Shown: piece by piece, positions 1 to 9,696 of the stretch
Layout of the letters: the number at the start of each line of letters is the position of its first letter
Numbering within the stretch: position 1 is the first letter of the stretch
Source: Opisthorchis felineus
Lineage: Eukaryota; Platyhelminthes; Trematoda; Opisthorchiida; Opisthorchiidae
Length of the DNA: 64,000 nt
Reading direction: 5' to 3'
Assembly: GCA_004794785.1 (NCBI GenBank)
Contig: SJOL01006418.1
Span: forward strand, 34,008-98,007
Notes under the pieces: generated by a model
What the model was told of the DNA's origin: nothing
Database searches by the model: none
The model's input: the letters and a program-made list of their open reading frames with translations, nothing else
Made by a program: the position numbers and the translations under genes

Positions 1-2156
1 ACTAGAATCGTGGGTCGCTTATACGTATGGCGTTGTTCTAGCACCTGACGAAGTGTGAAGATTTGGTCAACGCAACCCCTACCAGGCCGGAATCCCGCTT
101 GCTGCTCTCGAGTCAGTGTTTCACGAGCCACCGTAAGGCGACGAAGCACGAGTGACGCCAACAGTCTCGTTACGACCGGGGTCAAGCTGATCCCCCTGTG
201 GTTGCCACACTCACTACGAGGCCCTTTTTTGAAAATGGGCACTATCACCGACTCTCCCCAGTTGTCTGGGACAGACTCCTTTTCCCAAATGCAAGCGAAC
301 AGATCAGACAAGCGCTGACTGAGGACTTCACCCCCATCTTTGAACAATGCGGGTGGGAGGTCATCCGGACCAGAGGCTCGGTGGCGCTTGAGAGAACATA
401 TGCAGTCATAAATCTCCGATGCCGTAGGCGGTTCCACGTTCACCGTCCAAGGTTCTACGTCACCTGTGGGATCCAGATGAGTGCCAGCTGGTGGCCATGA
501 CAATTGTTGTTCGAAGTATTCGGCCCACCGATTGAGGCGTTCTTCTTTATTCGATATGGTCACTCCATTCCGATCCTTGATGGTTTCGCTCACAGGTGGT
601 TTCCGGGGACCGGTCGCACGGATCAACTGAAATAATCTTCGGGCATTACCGGCTTTCTGAGCCTCTTCCATTTCCTTGGCTTTCTGTGTCCACCACACTT
701 CACGGTTGGCTTGCACGCTCGCCTTCACTTGACGTCTGATACTTCGTCGTGTCAAGTTATGTTCGGGGCCGGCTGGGATATTTCTCCGAGATTTAAGGAG
801 TGCCACCGTTCGGTCGGATATCCAGTGCTTGAGTGAGCCTCGTGGTGCCGTACCACAGGCAGAATTCCCAGCACTATGCAAAGAAGTGGCAATCTCGTCC
901 CAGTATGAGTTCGCATCTGATGGTGGAGCATTTGGAAGAGATTCTAGGAGACGATTCTGGTAAGTTCGTCTAACATCCGGGTCTGCCAGTCTTTCAGTTG
1001 CCAAGCGATTTGTCCGCACCTTACGCGGCCCTGGAAAACGTAGGGAGAAGCGACTCCGGACGAGTGCGTGGTCAGAATCCACAAATGTGTTCCAAAACGA
1101 CCGACAGTCAGTTATTGATCCACGCCATCGGTAACTGATGGCAATGTGATCGATTTGAGTTTGTGGCCGGCATGCCGTTGGAGGACACCATGTGGCCAGA
1201 CGACTTCGGCTATTTCGGAAGTTGGTACTGCATAAAAACAGCCTGCGATCAGCACACAGCTGGAGCAGTCGTTCACCATTGTCCGTACGTACCGAGTCCA
1301 ATCCATGTCGACCTCCTAATTGAGTCTCAGACACGCTAAGCCTGCCCACTTGTGCATTCAGATCTCCGGCAACCACCACGATATCTGAGCTTTTAGCTCG
1401 CCGCAGCAGGACATTCAGGGCGTCGTAAAACCTGTCTTTGACGGCGTCGGAGCTACAGTCAGTTGGGGCATAAGCAGACACGATAAACAGACATCTCTCA
1501 ACTTCCCGCTTGTGAGACTCCTTCACAGACGTTGCCAGACGAACCGCACAGAGGCGACTATCAACAGGTATCCAGTCAAGCAAGGATGCTTCCGCCCGCT
1601 GACTCAGAACGATACCAACCCCTGCACATCCCGCCGCAGCAGCCTCTGGATCACCAGAGGTGCGTAGCCGGAAGCGAGTGGAGAGTGATGGGGCGGTTAG
1701 CTCAATCACTGTGCTTGCATCTTGAATTCTTGTTTCTGAGACACAGCACACATCAATGCCAAGCGAGTCCAGTGTGAGAGCAAGAGCAGCTTGTTGTCCT
1801 GCTTGCTTCAGAGTGCGGACATTGAAGGCGGCCAGATAGACTGGGTGTCGAGGCTTGAAGATTGTTTTGGAGATACCTGAGGATGTCGGCGCCATGTGAC
1901 GAGCAGATGCTGCACGCAAAACCGATGCAAGACGAACGGAGTCATCAGTCCTAAGTGCTGGGCCTACAAGAGTAGAGTTATTAATGGGGTAGGGAGAGGG
2001 GGAAGAAAAAGTATGTGAAATAGAAAGAAGGGAGGCGTCAGCAGTAGCCTGTTTTCGCTTACCCGCCCTGCTGTATGCAGCAAGTAAGGCGACCCGGCTG
2101 ATGGCACCACGCGACGGCCGATGTGGCATGAGTTTATTGTTAGACGTAGGTATCAT
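1..2156 (-). CDS. RTE-clade LINE polyprotein: AP endonuclease plus start of reverse transcriptase (runs off left edge)
   Basis: This minus-strand frame is open from a Met at 2154-2156 (in-frame stop just upstream at 2178-2180) to the window edge, 718 codons without a stop. The apurinic-endonuclease-like domain, which nicks target DNA, shows its expected motifs: AAFNVRTL near residue 110, VSETRI with Glu141, VSAYAPT near 229, GDLNAQVG near 265, then QIDHIAIS and a SDHALV block. A linker follows, and near residue 640 the reverse transcriptase begins with FKKGPRSECGNHRGIS and GFRPGRGC. The catalytic YADD lies outside the window. A second Met at 1893-1895 (residue 88) is closer to the endonuclease and could be the real start. 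The frame is intact where the other RTE copies here are broken, which suggests a young insertion. It lies antisense in an adducin intron. Family assignment is from motif recognition. Confidence 0.9.
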   Translation of the reverse strand, partial: MIPTSNNKLMPHRPSRGAISRVALLAAYSRAGKRKQATADASLLSISHTFSSPSPYPINNSTLVGPALRTDDSVRLASVLRAASARHMAPTSSGISKTIFKPRHPVYLAAFNVRTLKQAGQQAALALTLDSLGIDVCCVSETRIQDASTVIELTAPSLSTRFRLRTSGDPEAAAAGCAGVGIVLSQRAEASLLDWIPVDSRLCAVRLATSVKESHKREVERCLFIVSAYAPTDCSSDAVKDRFYDALNVLLRRAKSSDIVVVAGDLNAQVGRLSVSETQLGGRHGLDSVRTDNGERLLQLCADRRLFLCSTNFRNSRSRLATWCPPTACRPQTQIDHIAISYRWRGSITDCRSFWNTFVDSDHALVRSRFSLRFPGPRKVRTNRLATERLADPDVRRTYQNRLLESLPNAPPSDANSYWDEIATSLHSAGNSACGTAPRGSLKHWISDRTVALLKSRRNIPAGPEHNLTRRSIRRQVKASVQANREVWWTQKAKEMEEAQKAGNARRLFQLIRATGPRKPPVSETIKDRNGVTISNKEERLNRWAEYFEQQLSWPPAGTHLDPTGDVEPWTVNVEPPTASEIYDCICSLKRHRASGPDDLPPALFKDGGEVLSQRLSDLFACIWEKESVPDNWGESVIVPIFKKGPRSECGNHRGISLTPVVTRLLASLVLRRLTVARETLTREQQAGFRPGRGCVDQIFTLRQVLEQRHTYKRPTIL

Positions 2157-2400
2157 GGTTGTACGTGGGCTGGAATGCTACCAGGGCGCCCACACCTAGA
2201 CAGGAGGACGATTAGGGTCCTCAACCAAAGCCTTTGGCTCAAAAGCCTAACCGCAAGGCAGCGGTGTTTGGCGGGAAATGTAAATGCATTACCATTTCTA
2301 CGGAACAAGTCGCCACATGTTCCAATCCAACCTGGAGGACCAAGAGATTGTGTTCGTCAGACCTCTAATCACTGACTAACCTGGTAGGTAGGTATCCCAG
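2157..2400 (-). mobile_element. 5' leader of the RTE element at 1-2156
   Basis: This stretch lies directly upstream of the RTE start codon. It recurs, diverged and in the same orientation, at 5922-6110, so it is part of the repeat and not unique intron. A segment of about 44 bp at 2163-2206 also resembles the body of the tRNA-derived SINE at 3596-3643, including the shared stretch cctagacagg. The outer boundary near 2400 is an estimate from where similarity to the 5922 copy fades. Confidence 0.6.
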
Positions 2401-2951
2401 TTCTCGTATCTCGCTATAATCCCTTCTATTCACACGGCCTTTACTGGTGCCCATACGTGGGTCGCTTTGTGTTTGTGCCCATGATCATCATCATAAACCA
2501 CTTACAAGTCATTTAGTGAGGTCAGCCGTTCCGATTTTGTTCACTATTGAACAGTGGAATGACGCTGGAGGAGAACTGTACATTGGAGAGGGTCACTCAA
2601 AACACCGAAGTGACCACCGGGGTAAATGTCAGTATTAAGTACGTTCTGCAGTCTGCTTCTGAAATCCGCTATGATCAATTAGATGGGCTTGTTCAGGTTG
2701 TATAGGTGAGAATTTCTTCTCGCGTTATGTTTAGTGGTCTGGTGTAGGCCTACTGGCCACTTGGTGCCGTACGGTTGATCACTAATGTGTAGGCCATCCT
2801 TGAGTAATTTGTAACTTTTTGTCGTGTTCACTGACAGCTTCACCGAAAGTCGAATCTGCTTTGTCCTTTTCTCTGCGGTTCCTATAGTACTGAGAAGTTT
2901 CTCGTGTGTAACGAATTCGTCTTGTTTTTGCTTGACACTTTTTCCTATTAG
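2401..2951. other. adducin intron, no gene seen
   Basis: This is non-coding sequence between the RTE leader and the first recognisable adducin exon. It ends in a pyrimidine-containing tract and the acceptor AG at 2950-2951. ORFs of about 120 codons on both strands overlap the exon and have no family resemblance. Confidence 0.6.
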
Positions 2952-3203
2952 GTCTCTTGTATCCGGGCTGGTCTGCTGCCCGTTAGTCCTGAGGCCAATG
3001 AACTTCTCAGTTCCACTGGTGTGCAATATCACGACTACCACGGAATCCTGGTCGACGATGCAGAAAAGAATAGCATACAGAAGGACCTTGGACCCAAAGC
3101 CAAAGTCCTGTTTCTACGAAACCATGGTGTTGCAGTCGCAGCCTCAAGTGTTGCCGAAGCTTGGTACCTACTCAAGCGCGTTGTTGCCGCCTGTCAAACT
3201 CAG
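2952..3203 (+). CDS. adducin, exon A: C-terminal part of the aldolase-like head domain
   Basis: The exon follows acceptor AG 2950-2951 and ends at donor GTGAGC (3204), 84 codons, phase 0 to 0. It encodes the family landmarks GLLPVSPEA, YHDYHGILVDDAEK, IQKDLGPKAKVLFLRNHG and AEAWYLL..VVAC in the order found in animal adducins. Adducins are cytoplasmic proteins that cap actin barbed ends and recruit spectrin to actin at the membrane skeleton. The head is a catalytically inactive relative of class II aldolases. The earlier head exons are not in the window. The exon was chosen over longer overlapping ORFs in other frames because only this frame has the adducin sequence and matching splice sites. 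Confidence 0.93.
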
Positions 3204-3529
3204 GTGAGCTTGCTTCGTATCCTTCATTCACTTGGCAGACTGAGTTTAGTCTGGTTCACTCTTGCGATTGGTCAGCTCTTCAGGTGCCTTGTTTCTTTTC
3301 ATTCACACATTCACCAGTACCCCCCATGCATGCTATCACGTCATCTGGGAGCCCCCTCACTTAGCATTACGTCTCACGTTATTCTTAACTATGATCAATG
3401 CATTTATTGATTTCCTTGCATGTACGATGTGCGTTAGTAAAGCCTTATGGTATCCGAGTCGATTTATCTCACACACTGTGACTTCATGATTACACTGACT
3501 CTTGAGTTCAAAACTACCTAGTGGTGTTG

Positions 3530-3718
3530 GAAAATAATGGTTCAGCTGTAGCACCCTTTCGGTGCCTAACTGCCATGCAACCAGAAGGAAGCACGAGGGC
3601 TGGTATACTGCCAGGTTGCCCGAGCCTAGACAGGGGAAGTCGAGAGACAGAGGTCGGGTTCGAACCACGGACCTTCCGGTCAGTAAATTCGCGCTCTAAC
3701 CACTGAGCCATCTCGCCC
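3530..3718 (-). mobile_element. tRNA-derived SINE, copy 1
   Basis: Read on the minus strand, the head resembles a tRNA gene with an internal RNA polymerase III promoter. The A box TGGCTCAGTGGTTAGAG is the complement of 3694-3710 and the B box GGTTCGAACCC the complement of 3656-3666. A body of about 130 bp follows (CCCTGTCTAGGC..CAACCTGGCAGTATACCAGCC) and ends with CAGCTGAACCATTATTTTCC. The 7-bp string cctagtg occurs at 3517-3523 and 3719-3725 and may be a target-site duplication. Related copies are at 5191, 9536 and 25869. The element has no protein and would depend on a LINE for mobility. Confidence 0.82.
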
Positions 3719-4070
3719 CCTAGTGTGCAGTAGAATCGGTAGTAGTTTTTCTCATAGTTTAAGTGTAGGTATAATAGGCATAGTAATGTCGATACCGGCC
3801 TTTGGTGGTTGTGGTAGAATATATCGAATGAGTTCGAGGTTCTGCTTGTGAATTGCTAGTATTTCCAAACTAGCCCACAGAACCCCCCAACTACTTCTGT
3901 GCTCGTGGCTTTTTTTTGCTAACACCATACACGAAATGATTTCCAGGTACACTTGATTTGATTCCCATGTGACGTGGGCACACAATGTCGCGTTTCTAGG
4001 GCATAAATTAACAACGGACTTCAGCACTTTCCTCTTACTTATTTCGGTTATTCATAACTTGTACGTAGGA

Positions 4071-4115
4071 AGTAAGGTGATCCGGCTAATGACACCACGC
4101 GACGGCCGATGTGGC
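4071..4115 (-). mobile_element. inverted fragment of the RTE ORF 5' end
   Basis: These bases match 2085-2129, the first codons of the minus-strand RTE ORF, including the exact stretch ccacgcgacggccgatgtgg. They abut + strand RTE reverse-transcriptase sequence starting at about 4116. A 5' piece in opposite orientation to the 3' body is the pattern expected from twin priming during LINE integration. The short length makes a later rearrangement an alternative. Confidence 0.65.
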
Positions 4116-4570
4116 GTGGCATTTTTCAAAAAGGGGCCCGTAGTGAGTGCGGCAATCACAGGGGGATCACCTTGACTGCAGTTGTAACCAGACTCTTGAC
4201 GTTACTTGTCCTTCGTAGCCTTATGGTTGCCCGTGAAGGATTGGCTCGAAAGCAGCAAATGGGATTCCGGCCTTGTAGCGGTTGCGTAGGGCATACATAT
4301 AAACGGCCCACAACTTTAGTATTAGCGGATTTCTAAGGCTCATTCGACTCAGTTGGTCGGTCTGTCTTTTTTAATACACTTGCTCGGCAAGGAATACCCC
4401 GGTACTTTGTGAACGTAATCAGTTCTTTGTATTCTCAAACTTCCGGGCGTGTGAGAGTGCACAGAGTAGTGTCCAACAAGGATGTCCATTCTGTTCATTC
4501 TGTTCATTCTTTTTCAATTTTCTGATTGATGAGATGACAAGAACAGTAGGAGGTTTTCATGAAGGAAACT

Positions 4571-4655
4571 ACTCACAAGGTTGTTGAAAACTCCTCGATA
4601 GCCCACAACCGGTTTCGCCCTTGTGATAGGCGCAGTCCCCGAGTTTCCGTCAACC
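4571..4655 (-). ncRNA. hammerhead-ribozyme repeat, copy 1 (core truncated)
   Basis: On the minus strand this copy has the helix I strand GGAAACTC, the stretch GGGCGAAACCGG (GAAAC complement at 4612-4616), a TATC in place of the GTC cleavage triplet, and GAGTTTTC to close helix I. The CUGAUGA box and part of helix II are deleted, so self-cleavage is not expected. It interrupts the RTE RT coding sequence and is identified by similarity to the better copy at 48103. Confidence 0.65.
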
Positions 4656-5190
4656 CTGAAGAGGTCTTAACAACCATGGTGTTCAAATAGCTGCTGACAA
4701 AACTTTGTCGGTCTGGAATATGCAGACGACATCTCGTGTTCGAAGAGGATGGATGAACTGATCAAAGTCATTCAGTCATTATCCATGCGCTTTGCACCAA
4801 CAAAGTGTGAGGCCATGCTTATGGACATGCAGTCACTGAACACGCCATTTACATTCCATGGAAAGACACTCGAAGTTGTGGGGCGTTTTACCTAACTTGG
4901 AAGTTGTATCAATTCCGAGTGTAGTGTGACGGTTGAGGTCAATGTACAAATCTATAAGACTTGCATCGAGTTTGCTAATTTGAGCTCCCTATGGTGTCAA
5001 AGCGGTATATCCCTGGATCTCAAGGGATGTGTGTATCAGGCTACAGTACGGGCTGTTTTGTTGTACGGCTGGGTAACGTGGTCTGTCCGAGCAGCAGAAC
5101 TGAGACGTCTTCAGGTCTTCGACAACCGTCGTTTCAGAACCATGGCTCGTGTAGCCTGGTGCCGGCGAATCAGCAACGAGACAGTTGGGA

Positions 5191-5361
5191 AAAATCATTC
5201 AGCTGTAACACCCCTCTCAGTGCATTGCCTTCATGCCACCGGGAGCACGAGGTCGGAGATACTGCCAGGTTGCCGAACCTAGACAACAGTCGAGATGCAG
5301 AGGTTGGGTTCGATCTACGGATCTTTCGGTCAGTAAGTTGGCACCCTAACCACTAAGCTAT
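5191..5361 (-). mobile_element. tRNA-derived SINE, copy 2, nested in the RTE pseudogene
   Basis: This copy has the same layout as copy 1: minus-strand tRNA-like head (A-box region about 5341-5358, B-box region GATCGAACCC about 5307-5317), body, and the tail strand CAGCTGAATGATTTTT. The B box and A box are both mutated. It splits the RTE RT frame between the ..RRISNETVGK and ..GYATGSSIGECVQ segments, which dates it after the RTE insertion. Confidence 0.82.
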
Positions 5362-5756
5362 AAGTTTTCGGCTATGCAACGGGGAGTTCAATCGGAGAAT
5401 GTGTACAGCGCCAAAAGCTGCGGTGGTTAAGCCATACACTGCGCATGCCGAACCATCATTTCCGTGTCCAATTCAGAGTGGCATAAGTGGAGGAGTGGTC
5501 AACGTTTGACCCTGCAGAGGGAAATGAAATCGATCACGAAAAGTCTGGGTGCTGTCGCTGTGACTCGTCTTGCAGGATGGGGTCAATCTGAGGGAATGTT
5601 TAGAGGTGTAGACCCTTCGGAATGATTTTGTTGGGTTAGAACTAAGTCCGTTCTCCATCAAATTTTATTCTTCCCTTCACAATAGGGCTTTCAAACAAAT
5701 TACAGGTGTACAGCAGAGGAGCATTGACACAGCTTATCAACACCAGGTTACGATTC

Positions 5757-5805
5757 ATCACCACCATCAACATCGACAGCATAACATTAGTGTTCAATAC
5801 TAATG
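5757..5805 (-). mobile_element. RTE 3' terminus in minus orientation
   Basis: The complement of this stretch (GTGTTCAATAC.. TGTTATGCTGTCGATGTTGATGGTGGTGATG) resembles the RTE 3' end at 10765-10816, which finishes in a TGATGATGATGA tract. Together with the leader fragment at 5922-6110, in the same orientation, it may be an internally deleted RTE derivative. Confidence 0.5.
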
Positions 5806-5824
5806 TCGTAGCATGAGATTATTT

Positions 5825-5921
5825 GTAAGTTATTATTATTATTACTTATTTAGATTATTTGTACTCAGATTTTTTTTATTTAGATTTGTATTTTTGTATT
5901 TGTATTTAGATTATTTGTAAG
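5825..5921. repeat. AT-rich low-complexity tract
   Basis: The tract has a TTA run followed by imperfect repeats of attatttgta, tttagatt and tttgtattt. It lies between the RTE 3' fragment and the RTE leader fragment. Confidence 0.8.
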
Positions 5922-6110
5922 TTCATGGTTGTACGTGGGCTGGGATACTGCCCGGGCGATTAGGGTCGACCAAAGCCTGACCGCAAGGCAGCGATTTTTG
6001 GCAGGTGCATCATCACTTTCATAGAAGAATTCGCCACACATGTTTCAACCCTTGAACTAGAAAGTCAGGAGACTGTTGGTCAGACCTCTAACCATTGACG
6101 AAGTTGGTAT
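5922..6110 (-). mobile_element. solo RTE 5' leader fragment
   Basis: This copies the RTE leader at 2157-2375. Shared stretches include catggttgtacgtgggctgg, gaccgcaaggcagcg and cagacctctaa. No RTE ORF follows it. It contains no ORF of interest. Confidence 0.72.
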
Positions 6111-6642
6111 GAGAGACTGAGAGTGTCGCACGAACACCCCCCAGTATAGTTCAATGGGTCACAGAGGCATACAACCCGTCACACCACTGTAAGGTTCGGT
6201 CTCTTTGCATAACTACTGAAACTGCAAACGCAGTGAAGTCAAAACTTGATTTTTGGGACCAACTGGTTGGCTGTCGGTATTGTCAAACAAAACAATAATC
6301 ACTTTGCTACCCAACCATGGTTAATCGGTTTGCATTATGAGTGGGTTTCTCTGGTTTGAGTAGGTTATTTGAGGAATTGACGACGCTTCCAAACTTAGAT
6401 CTTGACAAGTTAACGTTTTTGACATGCAGCAGAATAATGCAGAGTCGAACGATGCTACCAGAGCAGTCTGTCTATGTGTGGTGTTGCACGTACCATGGTA
6501 TGTAAGAAAAACAGAGTAAAGAACAAAGATAGACTAATCCAGTTTGTGTAATTTATGCTTGGCGAAACAAACAATTCAACCATGAGCAAATCTTAACGCC
6601 AATCTTCTAGGTTATCGAATAACACATCTGTTTTGTACCCAG

Positions 6643-6829
6643 ATGCGAATGCTTCAGCTGACCGGCGGAGCTAGTATGTTGGCTGATCTGAAAGCAACCG
6701 CAGCGCATTTGATGGATGGAACTTCCAGCTCTGCACCGCGGCCGTTTTCCGACCTTGATGGTGATGATGAAATGAACGATGCCCACGGGCACTCACTTTT
6801 AAATGGGAAAGCCCACAGCGAGTCCGGAG
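6643..6829 (+). CDS. adducin, exon B: head-neck junction
   Basis: Acceptor AG is at 6641-6642 and donor GTAAGT begins at 6830. The exon enters in phase 0 and leaves one base. It begins MRMLQLTGGASML, which continues ..VVACQTQ of the previous exon and matches the VRTLASAGG-like segment of vertebrate adducin at the same place. The rest is rich in Ser, Asp, Gly and His (PFSDLDGDDEMNDAHGH) and looks like a flexible linker. The initial ATG is internal, not a translation start. Confidence 0.88.
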
Positions 6830-7202
6830 GTAAGTTTGTTCGTCGATGTGGTACGTTTAGCATTTGTCGTAATCGTTATGTCAGTATTCTTCAATCCCTG
6901 TCAGTACAGCCTGCTACCGTATCGCCTACCGATCCCGGTGCCGTTTGTTGTTAGGGTTGTCACCATTTTTTGTATGATCATTTATGCTGTTCCGATGCTG
7001 TTGACAGTGTGTAAGTATCTCTGTCTTGGTCGTTTTGTCACAGTCAAGGATTTTGGAATTAGATGTGCACGCTTCCTGTTTCTCACTTTCATCCGAACCC
7101 AATGGCAACTGAGCACCATTACTGACTATTGACGTACATTAGTCTCTGGAACCTCCCAACATTCATGACGAAAAACTGTTGAACACCGTTCGTTCCTGGG
7201 CA

Positions 7203-8090
7203 GCATCAGCTGTCGGCACAAGCGACCATATCGGGTAACTTGGAGGCCACCAACCGCGAGCCATTTGTGGATGATGCGGCAGTCAGTCACCGATGGAGAG
7301 CCTCAAATTTTCCGATCCTTTTGGAGTACGCATCTTAACTTCTACAATGCTATTGTACGGGCTTGGTTATTAGTACGCTTCCTCTCAGGATTACCTGTGC
7401 ACAAGTGAGACAGTTCTGTTCATCAGCGTTGACAAGTTGCAGTAGCTCCACAATATCGAGGTGATCTGGCTAGGAAGCTAGTTCAGAGAAATAGTCACGC
7501 TGATGAAGATTGGTTGGAGGATGAATGGAAGAGAGGCCTGTCCAAGCCACCCGATTCGACTAAATGAACACTGTATTTCGTCAAGGCCAACGGCGACATC
7601 AGCAACTGTTGACCATGATGATGCATTCAGATCCCTCAAACGCTGGATAACCAAAAACATAAAGAATGACAGTGGTGGATTGCAAAGGCCAAGGAGATAA
7701 AGAGGAACTTCGCTGCAGACAGCAGCCGCTGATTCGATCGAGCGGCCAAAAGATAGGTGTCAGCAAAACAAGTTGCGGAAAAGGTGAAGCGGCAATTCGT
7801 TCGCAGAATCGTCATCCTGAGTCACTGACTGAACTTCAACGCAGTCGCCGGAAGTACCCAATGGACCCAAGTGGGATATCGATACCAGTCTGCCGTCAGA
7901 AATCCGGTGTGACAAGACACTCGGTTTGGACGGTCTGCACTCCACAGTTTTCAAACAAGATGGTAAAGCCATGGTGAACGGTCTGACGGCCGTTTTACGG
8001 GAAATTTGAAACGAAGGCAGAATAGTGTATTAGGACCCTTCGACCGTGGTCCCGATCTTTTAAAAGGGACGAGCCAATTAGCACTAGTTG
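7203..8090 (+). pseudogene. decayed RTE-like LINE (endonuclease end to RT start)
   Basis: Pieces in different frames match RTE polyprotein in order. WRPPTASHLW and SFWSTHLNFYNAIV at 7240-7362 correspond to the endonuclease C-terminus (its QIDHIAIS..RSFWNT..DHALV region). At 7850-8070 DKTLGLDGLHSTVFKQDG, VNGLTAVLREI and TVVPIF correspond to the start of the RT. Stops and frameshifts separate them. Divergence from the copies at 1-2156 and 4116-5750 suggests another, older subfamily. It lies in the intron between adducin exons B and C. Confidence 0.7.
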
Positions 8091-8491
8091 TCACGTCTAA
8101 ATCAGGAACGCGCGGAAATAATCGGGATGATTAGCGGTTCTGTTTCACCTCCCTTACGGACGATAAGCGCACAGAGCAGAACTGAACTGGTCCGATTTGG
8201 AGTTAACCCCCTTCAAATCAGGAGACAAGAAAAACTGATCCTAATTGGGCATGTTGCACAAGGCACACCGCAAATCGGTTACGCGAACTCGGACTAAACA
8301 ACGTGGTATCTGCGATTTAGTGTTTCTTGGATGAATCAGATAAAAAGCGGGAAGTGATGCGCCAGCATTCAACCTTCTGTCAGTGTCCTTTTGACGGAGT
8401 GCTGTTCAGAGTAGTATCTGCCGTGTTCTGTTACCCGTATAGGTGCCGCTTTCCATTTTCTGGCACTATTCTCTCTTTCTACTTCCTACAG

Positions 8492-8750
8492 AAGTATCCT
8501 GGACACCAGCGGAACTGGAGTTCGAAGCCGAAATGCGGGTACTCGACAGTGCTGGATTTCGGACTGGTCATGTCTATCGGCAACCGAATCTGCTCCGGAG
8601 AGCACATGCCGCGTCCACATGGGCTGGAGACACGCTAGGCGACCAAATGACTGGTGCTGACTTGTTTACCACGGATTTCTCGGCAACTGAATTTAGTGCC
8701 ACCGATGATGTTGCGGCCGCGGAGGCTGCAGGGGTTCAGCAAGTGGCCAA
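8492..8750 (+). CDS. adducin, exon C: neck motif
   Basis: Acceptor AG is at 8490-8491 after a pyrimidine-rich tract and donor GTAAGC begins at 8751. The first two bases complete a Glu codon begun by exon B, and the exon ends two bases into a codon. It encodes WTPAELEFEAEMRVLDSAGFRTG, split here as WTPAELEFEAEM and RVLDSAGFRTG, the hallmark neck motif of adducins (E-EFEA-MR-LD--G-RTG in vertebrates), followed by YRQPNLLRR. The second half is acidic and rich in Thr, Ala and Ser, without a recognised domain. The neck mediates oligomerisation in known adducins. Confidence 0.93.
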
Positions 8751-9535
8751 GTAAGCGGTGCATCGTCGGTTTCTTCCAAGAATATGTCCCATTTCCTTGA
8801 TAAACGCAATTAAAATTTCCTGGTTTGTTTGGTGAAGAAAATTTGTCAGGTTGGTTATGCTCCTCCTACGGGTACCGATTTATCCATGTCTTGATTCTGC
8901 GATGCGTTGTAGTGACTAGGTTTACCCCGAAGTTTCCTGCAGCAGTGACTATCCTTCGGTGATAATAAGCTTGCTACACGCAAGAGATTGTTTGTTTCTT
9001 TTGCACATGTACAAGCGAGACGGCTGGTCATCTCATTCCATAGCAAAAACTCTCACTGGTAACGTTTTTGTTGCAAACGAGGATAGTAACAATGAGTGCG
9101 AATATTACGAGGCATAAACGAGTTTATTCTGACTTTCCGGGGTTCATGGAAGCAGCTTCGTAGGTCATCTAATTTTACCTCACTACCATCCCCCTATTAA
9201 CCTGATATCAAGAGACCTTTGTTTGCTAGCACCTGTTTAAGTTCGATGCATGTGTATCTGTACGTTTATTTTGTGGAATTAACTCTGAGCAGTCCAGGTT
9301 CGACAGTTGTCGACCATAGAGAGGTCGTTGATAGAACTAGTGTTACCTCAACTTCGGGGGCCTTTCATTTACCCATAGGGAGGTCGTCTTCAAACCTCCA
9401 CTGCTCTTTCGCAGCACCGATCACTCTGTTTTGACTGATAATCAGATTCAGGTGAGAAACAAGTAGGATTTTGATGGATGAGGTCAGCATACGTGGATTT
9501 TTTGAACCCGATCAATTCAATGTCTACCATCCTGG
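8751..9535 (+). other. adducin intron, nothing recognised
   Basis: This is the first part of the intron after exon C. ORFs up to about 70 codons have no family resemblance and no phase-compatible splice sites. Confidence 0.6.
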
Positions 9536-9696
9536 CGAGCTCGAGAATAGCTGTGGTTAAGGCCCCGTAGTTCGAACCTAACCTCAGCATCTCGACCACC
9601 CCTCTTTAGGCTTGGACAACCTGGCAGGATCTGATCCCTCGTGCTTTCTTCGTCTAGCATGGTAACTATGCACCGAAAGGATGTTGCAGCTGAAGG
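9536..9696 (+). mobile_element. tRNA-derived SINE, copy 3 (decayed, opposite orientation)
   Basis: The + strand has a remnant A box (tagctgtggttaagg), a B-box match (agttcgaacctaacc) and the SINE body (taggcttggacaacctggca, ctcgtgctttctt, gcaccgaaagg, gttgcagctgaa). About 15 bases between the A and B boxes are missing compared with copy 1. Weak promoters and deletion indicate an old copy. Confidence 0.72.

Larger units (their letters stand above)
4116..5750 (+). pseudogene. decayed RTE reverse transcriptase, C-terminus and 3'UTR
   Basis: Conceptual translation across three frames gives RT motifs in order: IFQKGP and NHRGITLTAVVTRLL at about 4116-4210, QQMGFRPCSGC at 4255, FNFLIDEMTR at 4515, LEYADDI at 4717, FAPTKCEAML at 4795, GRVYQATVRAVLLYGW-like at 5030, LRRLQVFDNRRFRTMARVAWCRRI at 5100-5170. 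After the SINE come CVQRQKLRWL..LRMPNHHF at 5400 and ITKSLGAVAVTRLAGWG at 5535. The catalytic YADD survives, but stops and frameshifts make it non-functional. The endonuclease half is missing. A hammerhead repeat (about 4558-4665) and a SINE (5191-5361) interrupt it, so it is older than both. Confidence 0.85.
3204..6642 (+). other. adducin intron filled with retroelements
   Basis: This intron of about 3.4 kb holds a SINE, a decayed RTE with two nested insertions, an AT-rich low-complexity stretch and an RTE leader fragment, each listed separately. I see no host exon at 6120-6640 or 3204-3510. The acceptor AG is at 6641-6642. Confidence 0.8.

Noticed and set aside
3656..3718. A true tRNA gene
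   Set aside because: A and B boxes are present, but the sequence is followed by a repeated body found at three other places, so it is a SINE head.
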